13,118 bases of DNA from Myxococcales bacterium. GTDB taxonomy: Bacteria > Myxococcota > Bradymonadia > UBA7976 > UBA1532. Below the pieces are notes generated by a model. That model searched no databases. It was given only the letters and a program-made list of their open reading frames with translations, and was not told the origin of the DNA. This document shows, piece by piece, positions 7,506-13,118 of the stretch. Location: assembly GCA_020430675.1 (NCBI GenBank), contig JAGQJJ010000043.1, forward strand, positions 1-13,118. The letters are read 5' to 3'. The translations under genes and the position numbers were made by a program. Within the stretch, counting starts at the first letter, position 1. Every line of letters begins with the position of its first letter.

Positions 7506-7768
7506 GGTTGGGCTCCTCGTCGGCAAGGGGTAGATAGAGGCCACCGCCGACCGGCGCAAGGCCGGTGGTCCTTCAAAGCGACGCGGCGGCCGCCGACCTG
7601 GCCCGCGCGCCGGCGAGGTGGCCGTCGCATCGCGATGTCGCATCAAAATGGTACTAACTCTCAACAATTTGATACATCACAACCCACAGATCTGCCGGCG
7701 CGCTGGTCCGGTCCGCGGCATGGCCCTTGCTCAACGGCGCTTTCAACGGCCCGTCGAGGAACCAGCCC
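7506..7768. other. Non-coding spacer with AT-rich island and inverted repeat
   Basis: No credible gene lies here. Most of it is GC-rich, but about 7640-7690 is markedly AT-richer than the rest of the window, which fits a promoter/operator zone. Within it ATCAAA (7642-7647) and TTTGAT (7668-7673) form a perfect six-base inverted repeat with a 20-base spacer. The island lies about 135 bases upstream of the GH31 start on minus and about 100 bases upstream of the remnant's ATG on plus, so it could serve either. No confident -35/-10 pair was found. Confidence 0.4.
7513..7518 (-). promoter_or_regulatory. Ribosome binding site deciding the GH31 start
   Basis: ctcctc on plus reads GAGGAG on minus, seven bases before ATG 7505-7503. 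The signal peptide begins at this ATG; the 54 codons open upstream are Arg/Pro-rich and unlike a leader. Confidence 0.8.
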
Positions 7769-8305
7769 ATGCGACATCTTCTCCTGCTCGACGACCAGCC
7801 GTTCGCCGCCGAGCGCCAGGAATTGTCGTTTTAGGCGTGGGGGCAGACGGGCGACCGCACGCTCGCCGACGCCAAGACGGCGCGACGCACGCGCGTTGGC
7901 GGTGGGGTCCAGCTTCGTTGGCAGCAATTGCGGCTGCGGGGCGAGGGCGTCTACGCCGACGGGGTCATCGCCCGCCAGGCGCCGCCCTTCCCCGGCGTGG
8001 CGGCCGCCCTCGACGCCGACCTGAGCGGCTGGGGCTTCACGACGCTGGTCGGCTGGCAACTGTTGCCGGCGCTTGAGATCGACGCCGGGGTCAACGCCCT
8101 GCGCCTCGCGCCCGGTGAAGGCGCCGACGAGCGCCGGGTCTACGAGTACATCGGCGCGGTGCAGGGCTTCATCGGCCCGAAGTTCAAGGCCGGCCTGGCG
8201 GTGAACATGCGGACCATCGAAGCGCCCGATGCCGGACCCGACGTCGTACGAATCCTGGACAGCGCCGGACCCAGGCTGAGCGCGTTCAGCCAGATCCAGT
8301 TCTGA
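7769..8305 (+). pseudogene. Remnant of an outer-membrane beta-barrel (porin-like) gene
   Basis: ATG 7769 has a good Shine-Dalgarno sequence (gaggaa 7756-7761, seven-base spacer). The frame then runs 21 codons (MRHLLLL, then DDQPFAAERQELSF) and meets TAG at 7832-7834. The same frame continues open to TGA 8303-8305. The downstream part has amphipathic beta-strand pairs (VQLRWQQLRLRGEG, GFTTLVGWQLLPALEIDAGV, VYEYIGAVQGFIG, FKAGLAVNMRTI) and ends in SQIQF, the terminal Phe expected of an outer-membrane barrel. There is no ATG or GTG in frame after the TAG. A late TTG at 7928 could start a 125-residue fragment but has no clear ribosome site. Only about 178 codons remain, and a normal signal peptide core and the front of the barrel are missing, so I read this as an internally deleted gene with a nonsense codon. 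Family is uncertain. Confidence 0.55.
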
Positions 8306-8306
8306 A

Positions 8307-8323
8307 GCCGGCTCAGCCGGCGG
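8307..8323. terminator. Short GC hairpin between convergent gene ends (weak)
   Basis: GCCGGC-TCA-GCCGGC lies at 8308-8322, between the end of the porin remnant (8305) and across the last codons of the small minus-strand gene (stop at 8313). It could act as a bidirectional terminator, but neither side has a T-run, so this is only a structural suggestion. Confidence 0.25.
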
Positions 8324-8609
8324 CCCGCTCCGGCATGTCGTCGTCGAAGGCCGAAGGCAGAAGCCGGGTCGCGGTGAGGCAGCCGGCAAATTGCAGGACG
8401 AGCGCGTCGCCGTCTCGCCGCAACGAAAAGGCGTCGATCTGGTAGCGCGGCATCAACGCCACGCCCTGCATCTCTTCGGCTTCCTGCGTGCCCCAGACCG
8501 GCACCTCGACGCCGTTGCGCCACATCTTGCCGTGGAACTGTCGCCCATCGAGCGCCAGATGCAGGCGCGTTCCTTTCCCATCGCTGTATTCGCCGTGAAA
8601 GCGGTTCAT
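8313..8609 (-). CDS. Small protein of unknown function, 98 residues
   Basis: ATG 8609-8607 is preceded by GAGGTG (8614-8619) with a four-base spacer, so I prefer it to an upstream TTG. The 98-residue product has no signal peptide or membrane segment. The first 75 residues have the alternating pattern of a small beta-sheet protein: FHGEYSDGKGTRLHLAL, then FHGKMWRNGVEVPVWG, then YQIDAFSLRRDGDALVLQFAG. The tail is acidic and disordered-looking. The single Cys near residue 75 belongs to no motif. I do not recognise a family. It lies alone, 155 bases downstream of the HTTM gene on the same strand, and its end faces the porin remnant. Codon use and the ribosome site support a real gene. Confidence 0.6.
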   Translation of the reverse strand: MNRFHGEYSDGKGTRLHLALDGRQFHGKMWRNGVEVPVWGTQEAEEMQGVALMPRYQIDAFSLRRDGDALVLQFAGCLTATRLLPSAFDDDMPERAAG

Positions 8610-8662
8610 GGTCCACCTCGACCGCAGTGGCAAGTTCGTCCCCGTCAAGGCTTATTGGGATT

Positions 8663-8695
8663 GCAAGCGCCAGGCCATGCGCCGGAGGCGCTTGC
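8663..8695. terminator. Perfect 9-bp inverted repeat downstream of the HTTM gene
   Basis: GCAAGCGCC (8663-8671) and GGCGCTTGC (8687-8695) are perfect inverted copies separated by 15 bases. The structure lies about 70 bases past the HTTM stop in the direction of that operon and 54 bases before the small gene's ATG. It could end the operon transcript or act as a processing or stability hairpin. No T-run follows on either strand, so an intrinsic terminator of the usual form is not shown. Confidence 0.4.
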
Positions 8696-8764
8696 GCGCG
8701 CTTGAACGTCACGACGTCGTATCTTCTGCGTGCTCGTGGCAATACCGACTGGTAGCGCGGCCCT

Positions 8765-10054
8765 TCAGTGCCCGTGAGGTGACCGTATCCACCCAGCGGG
8801 TGCCCAGGTGAACATCGGCTGCGCGGCCAGATCGACTTCAGGGTCGACCAGGCGCTGCGCCGGGCGGCCGTTGAACGCCACAAACGCATCGGCCCGCACC
8901 TCGACGCCGGTCTCGCCCGCGTCGCGCGCTTCTTCGGCCAGGTGGTGGGCGTACTCGATGATGAAGTCGGGCGCGATGGCCAACATGCGCGCCTGCAGGG
9001 GCGTCAGCCGAGCGCCCGGTACCACGCGCCGCTCGGGCCGGCCGTTGCTGCGCAGTCGGTATTCGATGTGGCCGGTCTTCTCGACCAGCATCACCCGCCA
9101 CGCAAAGCGGAAGCCCTCCTCCGTCCAGTTGACCGGGCCGGGGTAGAGCAAAAAGCGCAGTGGTACGAAGAGTTGAACCGCCAACCAGGCACCGGCAAGC
9201 GCGAGCAGAGCGCGCGAAGGACGGGGCCGTGGTGAAGCCGGCGCGCGGCCCCATCGGGGCCAGCCGGGCGCAAAAAAAAGCGTCGCGGCGGCGAGCATGA
9301 GCGGCGAGAACAGGCCGATGGGAAACAGCGCCCAAACCGCCAGATGGAAGAAGACGGCGACCGCAAACGCAACCCGGCGGGTGCGCGACCACGCGAGGAA
9401 GGCCCAGATCGTCAGATCAAAGAGCATGCCCAGCCAGCTGAAGGCATACGCGGTCGCCGACGCGGCCAGCAGCGGGCCGATCAGTGGCCAGTCGGCGTGG
9501 GCGGGCAGCCAGGTGGCCAGCGGCTCGGCGCGCAGCAGCCAGTCGGCGTCGATCTTGGCAAAGCCCGCGTAGAAATAGACCAGCGCCACCTGAGCGCGCA
9601 GCAGCAGGAGCGCCCCGCGCGAGACGGCCGCCGGGCCGGGCGCAGGCCATAGCGCAAATGCACCGTCGGTGCGCACGACGGCCAAGAGCGCGGTCATCAG
9701 GCTGACAAAACAATAGTGGTTGAGGTACGCGGCCTTCTCGATCAGCTCGGCCCAGGTGAACAGCAGGCAGAAGACGGCAGCGGCGAGGCGCGGGCGCACG
9801 CCAAGGGCCAGCGCGAGGGCCGCGACGGCCATGACCGCAAAATGCACCCAGAGCCAGACGCCGGGCAGGGGCCGCACGAAGCGGAAGCCGGCGTACGTGA
9901 AGTGGTACGTCGGGGCGGCGAGCTGGCTGTCGATCCACCCGTTGGCGGCAAAGCGCACGATCGCGATGAACAGGATGCCGCCAAAGAGGGCCCGAAAGGC
10001 GGCGATGCTGCGCGGATCGATCGGCTCGGCCAGCCGGATGGCGAGCCGACCCAT
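8765..10054 (-). CDS. HTTM / vitamin K-dependent gamma-carboxylase-like membrane protein
   Basis: This 429-residue protein is made from ATG 10054, five bases after the upstream stop; a TTG at 10063 overlapping that stop is the alternative. It has several hydrophobic helices between about residues 18 and 295, then a soluble C-terminal domain (about 300-429). PTYHFTYAGFRFVRPLP at 48-64 and AELIEKAAYLNHYCFVSL at 102-119 match the HTTM domain shared with vitamin K-dependent gamma-carboxylase. Lys107, in EKAAYLNHY, aligns with the conserved lysine of the carboxylase region. In animals the family carboxylates glutamates using reduced vitamin K; the function of bacterial members is largely unknown, and carboxylation here is inferred. 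It is the last gene of the imelysin/DHOR operon, which suggests it acts on or with those envelope proteins. Confidence 0.87.
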   Translation of the reverse strand: MGRLAIRLAEPIDPRSIAAFRALFGGILFIAIVRFAANGWIDSQLAAPTYHFTYAGFRFVRPLPGVWLWVHFAVMAVAALALALGVRPRLAAAVFCLLFTWAELIEKAAYLNHYCFVSLMTALLAVVRTDGAFALWPAPGPAAVSRGALLLLRAQVALVYFYAGFAKIDADWLLRAEPLATWLPAHADWPLIGPLLAASATAYAFSWLGMLFDLTIWAFLAWSRTRRVAFAVAVFFHLAVWALFPIGLFSPLMLAAATLFFAPGWPRWGRAPASPRPRPSRALLALAGAWLAVQLFVPLRFLLYPGPVNWTEEGFRFAWRVMLVEKTGHIEYRLRSNGRPERRVVPGARLTPLQARMLAIAPDFIIEYAHHLAEEARDAGETGVEVRADAFVAFNGRPAQRLVDPEVDLAAQPMFTWAPAGWIRSPHGH

Positions 10055-10059
10055 CGCGG

Positions 10060-11136
10060 TCAATCGCCGTCGGCGTCGTTGAACGCCAGGCTCAGGGCAA
10101 GCGCGCTGACCAGATCGACCTGCACGCCGCGCTGCAATTGCCCCAGCGCGTCGATTGCCGCGCGCACGGTCTCGGGCGCGGTGACCACCGCGTCGGTGAG
10201 CGGCGGCGGCACCGCGGCGAGCGCCGCGCGCGCCTCGGCGAGCGCGCGGTGCAGGCTCTCGACCAACTCCGGATGGGCGATGACCTTGGGGTGCGCGGTC
10301 AGACCCAGGCCCCCGTTGGCGCCGTCGATGAGGTCTTCGATGCCGTCGAGCACATCGCCGATGTCATCGAGCGATCGCCCGCTGAAGCGCGACTCGGCCC
10401 GGTCGGGCTGCGGGCTGCCGATCTCGTCGCCGAGCGGGCGCCCCAGCTTGGCGGTGCGAATGTCTTCCAGCGCAAAGCCCATGCGGTTGATGATCTCGCC
10501 AAAGGCGGCCTGTACGTCGGCGTAGGACCCGCCCGCGCGCGGCTCGGTCAGCGCGGTGACAAAATCGCCCGCGCCCGGCGCCCAGGCGGCGTGCATCGCG
10601 TCGGCGAGGCCGGCGAGGTCAGCGGCGGCGGCCCGCAGGTAGGCACAGCGTCGCGGCATCTCGGCGAAGGCGTCGAGCGTGGCGTCCCGCTCGGCGTACA
10701 GCAGCGCTTCGATCGCCGGCAGCCCTCGCGCCGCGGCCCCGGCGACCTCAAGCGTCGCGGCGTCGAGCGGTCCGTCCGCGTCGAGCACAGCGTTGATCAC
10801 CGCTTCGCGCGCCGGCCAGAAGTCGATCGTTGAGCCGAGGCGGTCGGGATAGGCGGTGTAGGGGCCAAACGCAAAGACCTCCATGCGCTTCCACCGACCG
10901 CGCGCGCTCTGCCAGGCCGCGCGCACCTGCGCCAATCCGGCGGCATCGGGCGCGGCGCAGAACGCGGTCGTGGCCGCATCGAGCGCCTTGGCGCCCTCGG
11001 CAAAGCGGTGGTAGCCCGCGACGATGATCGACTCACCCCACGACGCCAAGATGTCGCGCCGCGTGTCGGCGGCGGTGCCGTGTTCGAAGCAGCCGACGAC
11101 GCAGGCCAGCCCGACCAGGGCGAGGCGACGGATCAC
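10060..11136 (-). CDS. Imelysin-family lipoprotein with altered GxHxxE motif
   Basis: The start is GTG 11136-11134, overlapping the DHOR stop as GTGA, with GGAG (11142-11145) five bases upstream; this gives 358 residues. An open frame upstream adds only Arg/Pro-rich sequence. The leader ends VVGC (Cys16), so it should be lipid-anchored. The body is helical and fits the imelysin (M75-like) fold: GYHRFAEGAKAL near 41, AAWQSARGRWKRMEVFAFGP at 73-92, and GLPAIEALLY at 138-147, where the family motif GxHxxE has Pro140 in place of His. Later, LGDEIG-type and C-terminal helices are present. Such proteins are periplasmic or surface components of iron-related loci and are not proven peptidases. It sits between DHOR and HTTM. 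The second of two imelysins in one operon probably has a different role from the first. Confidence 0.86.
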   Translation of the reverse strand: MIRRLALVGLACVVGCFEHGTAADTRRDILASWGESIIVAGYHRFAEGAKALDAATTAFCAAPDAAGLAQVRAAWQSARGRWKRMEVFAFGPYTAYPDRLGSTIDFWPAREAVINAVLDADGPLDAATLEVAGAAARGLPAIEALLYAERDATLDAFAEMPRRCAYLRAAAADLAGLADAMHAAWAPGAGDFVTALTEPRAGGSYADVQAAFGEIINRMGFALEDIRTAKLGRPLGDEIGSPQPDRAESRFSGRSLDDIGDVLDGIEDLIDGANGGLGLTAHPKVIAHPELVESLHRALAEARAALAAVPPPLTDAVVTAPETVRAAIDALGQLQRGVQVDLVSALALSLAFNDADGD

Positions 11137-12521
11137 AGGGTCTCCAGGAAGCGGATCAGGTCGGCGCGCGCATCGGCGTTCAGGTGCCGGAACGCCTCCC
11201 GGGCCGCCTCGGCCTCGCCGCCATGCCACAGAATCGCCTCGGCGAAGCCCCGCGCCCGACCATCGTGCAGCAAGCGATCATGCCCGTTCACCGCCGGGAC
11301 CAGCCCCAGTCCCCAGAGCGGCGGGGTGCGCCATTCATTGCCCTGCGCGGCAAACACCGGGCGCCCGTCGTCCAGGTCGTCGCCCAGGTCATGAAGCAAG
11401 AGGTCGGTATAGGGCCAGATAAGCTGATCGCTGAGCTCGGGCAGATCGGGGTGGGTTCCTGTGCGATGGCTCGGCACATGGCAGACCGCGCAGCCCGCTT
11501 CGTGAAACAACGCCTTGCCGTGCAGCACGTCGGCGTCGCCCGGCGAGCGCCGCGCCGGCACCGCGAGCAGGCTGCTGTAGAGCACCACGCGCTCGAATTG
11601 CGGTGCTTCGATCTCGGGTGAGCCGCCCGAGGCGGCTTCGGCGCAAAGCGTCTGGGCGTCGGTGCATTCGCCGTCGCCGAAGACCGGGCTGGTGATGCCG
11701 ATGTCGCCCAGGAAGGCCCCGGCGACCTGCTGGCGAATCGAAGGCTGCTCGGCCTTCCAACCGAAGCGTCCCACGCGCAGCGCGCCGTCCGTGGCGTCCC
11801 ATACCCGGTTGAGCCGCCCGCTGATGCCATCGCCGTCCGCGTCGTCGGGGTCGGCCAGCGCGCGCAGATCGGCCTCGGGGATGGCTTCCAGCAGGCCGAG
11901 CCCGATGACCTGGGGCGCGACGCGGGCCGAGACCTGCACCTCGTCGACCAACGGGCCGAGGCTGGGGTCGGCGATGACATAGGTCGGCCGAAGCAGGGTG
12001 TACGGCTCGCCATCAGCGTATTCGCCGCGCACCTCCGTCCAATCGATGCGCGGATTGGCCTCGGCCGGCACATCGGGCAACGCGAAGGGCTGCAACTGGC
12101 CGCCATACGTCGGCTCGGGCAACGGCGCCTCTTCTTCAGCGGCTCCGGGCACCGAGAGGCGCAACAGGATGCTGTTGAACGGCTCATCATCGGTCAGCGG
12201 CGGGCGCCCCCGCCCATCGCGGAAGTGGCAGGCGGCGCACGACCGCGCGTTGAACAGCGGCCCCAACCCATCCCGCAGCGCGGTACTCGACGGCGCCTGC
12301 ACCCAGGACTGGTTGAAGAAGCTATTGCCCGAGTAGAAATGCAGCGCGTGCGCGTCGGTGATGTTCTCGGCGGGTCGAATGAAGGCGTTGTGGCCAAACA
12401 GCAACGTATTGGTCGTCTCGCCCCCGGGCAGCGCCTCGCCCGGTTCGACCGTCATCGACGCTTCATCGGCTGCGTCGCAGGCGGCGAGCGCCAATCCGGC
12501 GATCAGAATGGCGCGCTTCAT
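11133..12521 (-). CDS. Di-heme oxidoreductase (DHOR, DUF1111) lipoprotein
   Basis: This 462-residue protein starts with a lipoprotein signal ending LAAC (Cys15). Two c-type heme sites are clear: CAACH at 95-99, within SCAACHFRDGRG, and CAVCH at 344-348. A DADGDGISGRLN loop near 228 and GNEWRTPPLWGLG near 394 match the DHOR/DUF1111 family, which is distantly related to MauG-type di-heme peroxidases and often named thiol oxidoreductase. It probably works in the periplasm or at the outer surface as an electron-transfer or oxidising partner; its substrate is unknown. Its ATG overlaps the upstream imelysin stop as ATGA (12518-12521), and its own TGA overlaps the GTG of the next imelysin. This tight coupling suggests fixed stoichiometry between the three proteins. 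Confidence 0.92.
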   Translation of the reverse strand: MKRAILIAGLALAACDAADEASMTVEPGEALPGGETTNTLLFGHNAFIRPAENITDAHALHFYSGNSFFNQSWVQAPSSTALRDGLGPLFNARSCAACHFRDGRGRPPLTDDEPFNSILLRLSVPGAAEEEAPLPEPTYGGQLQPFALPDVPAEANPRIDWTEVRGEYADGEPYTLLRPTYVIADPSLGPLVDEVQVSARVAPQVIGLGLLEAIPEADLRALADPDDADGDGISGRLNRVWDATDGALRVGRFGWKAEQPSIRQQVAGAFLGDIGITSPVFGDGECTDAQTLCAEAASGGSPEIEAPQFERVVLYSSLLAVPARRSPGDADVLHGKALFHEAGCAVCHVPSHRTGTHPDLPELSDQLIWPYTDLLLHDLGDDLDDGRPVFAAQGNEWRTPPLWGLGLVPAVNGHDRLLHDGRARGFAEAILWHGGEAEAAREAFRHLNADARADLIRFLETL

Positions 12522-13118
12522 TCGACGGCCGGCACGTCGAGCCCGAAGAGCCGGAAGGCGTCTTCGAGCAGCGACTCCTGGGTCTTCAGCGACACGATCA
12601 ACGCCTCGATGCGCGCCCGGCCTTCGGGGTTGTCGAAGCGAATCTCGCGGTCGAAGGGCGGCTGAAGTGCGTTGGCCAGGCGCTGGCTCTCGGCGATGCG
12701 CGCGTCGATCGCCGCCGCCAGCGCGGCATCGCGGGCGGCGATCACGTCGCGCACGCCGTGCCCGGCCGTGTCGGGCACGCCGCGAAACACCGCCAGGATG
12801 CCATCGATGTCGCGCACCATGTCGCGGTGGGTATTGTCACTGAAGCACGAGTGCTCGTCTTCCTGGTCGGCCGAGTCGAACGCCGTCTGCAAACGCTCGC
12901 CGCCCGTTTCGAAGCCGCTGAGCACGATCATGCCGGTCAGGACGCGCCGCAGCCCCTCGGCGGGCTCGGCGGCCAGAAACGCCGCCCGATAGCTGCCACC
13001 ATCCGGATCCCAGGCGGCCGCCACCTGCGCCAGATGGCCGGGCAGCAGGTCCGCGACGATCGCCAGATACTGCGCCCGCCGATCGCCATTGGGCGCGGTC
13101 GCCGTCTCGTCGGTCAGA
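12518..13118 (-). CDS. ICMP-type imelysin (5' end beyond window)
   Basis: The visible C-terminal 199 residues run open from the right edge to TGA 12520-12518; the start lies outside. The first visible residues, LTDETATAPNGDRRAQYLAI, and the stretch DEHSCFSDNTHRDM are characteristic of the insulin-cleaving-membrane-protease type of imelysin, a helical periplasmic or outer-membrane lipoprotein. The family GxHxxE motif is expected just before the visible part, so it cannot be checked here. It heads the visible operon: its stop overlaps the DHOR start by four bases. Family members are associated with iron limitation, and several are iron-regulated; the promoter and any Fur site would be beyond the right edge. 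A GTG at 13024 inside the frame is an internal codon, not the start, because family homology continues upstream of it. Confidence 0.9.
   Translation of the reverse strand, partial: LTDETATAPNGDRRAQYLAIVADLLPGHLAQVAAAWDPDGGSYRAAFLAAEPAEGLRRVLTGMIVLSGFETGGERLQTAFDSADQEDEHSCFSDNTHRDMVRDIDGILAVFRGVPDTAGHGVRDVIAARDAALAAAIDARIAESQRLANALQPPFDREIRFDNPEGRARIEALIVSLKTQESLLEDAFRLFGLDVPAVE

Noticed and set aside
7618..7768. Continuous plus-strand coding sequence upstream of the porin remnant
   Set aside because: Its frame does not join the barrel frame, it lacks a ribosome site, and it crosses the AT-rich island.
7661..8389. 242-codon minus-strand frame across the porin remnant
   Set aside because: It has no motif or signal and overlaps the small minus gene and the barrel-like plus frame. 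The plus frame carries the amphipathic strand pattern and terminal Phe.

Overview
The window is uniformly GC-rich, with coding sequence strongly biased to G or C at third codon positions. Its genes are dominated by secreted lipoproteins with Asp-rich linkers, including a MopE-type metal-binding repeat protein. Together with imelysins and a di-heme oxidoreductase, this points to a Gram-negative bacterium of the Myxococcota/Bradymonadia kind. That placement is inferred from gene style; no marker gene is present.

Layout. (1) 1-2150, minus: a large lipoprotein, cut by the left edge, with eight MopE-type acidic/cysteine repeats followed by PPC-like beta domains. (2) 2285-4738, plus: a tight run of a metzincin-like zinc metalloprotease lipoprotein, a small exported HEAT-repeat protein and a cytoplasmic DUF2071 protein. 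This run diverges from gene 1 across a 134 bp spacer. (3) 4744-7505, minus: a glutathione S-transferase-like protein and, upstream of it, a GH31 glycosidase lipoprotein that appears to lack the usual N-terminal beta-sandwich domain. (4) 7506-8305: a non-coding stretch with an AT-rich island, then the decayed remnant of an outer-membrane beta-barrel gene on the plus strand. (5) 8313-8609, minus: a small protein of unknown function. (6) 8765-13118, minus: four genes that overlap or nearly touch, in transcription order ICMP-type imelysin (5' end beyond the right edge), di-heme cytochrome c oxidoreductase (DHOR/DUF1111), a second imelysin-like lipoprotein, and an HTTM / vitamin K-dependent gamma-carboxylase-like membrane protein.

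How the genes may work together. The right-hand operon is the most informative system. Imelysin-DHOR-imelysin is a recurring envelope module linked to iron limitation; as I recall it, the Pseudomonas aeruginosa icmP locus is an example. Here it ends in a membrane carboxylase-like protein, which suggests redox- or modification-dependent metal handling at the cell surface. The left-hand divergent pair, a repeat lipoprotein and a metalloprotease lipoprotein, are probably both surface-exposed; any protease-substrate link between them is speculation. No tRNA, rRNA, CRISPR array, transposase or integrase was seen.
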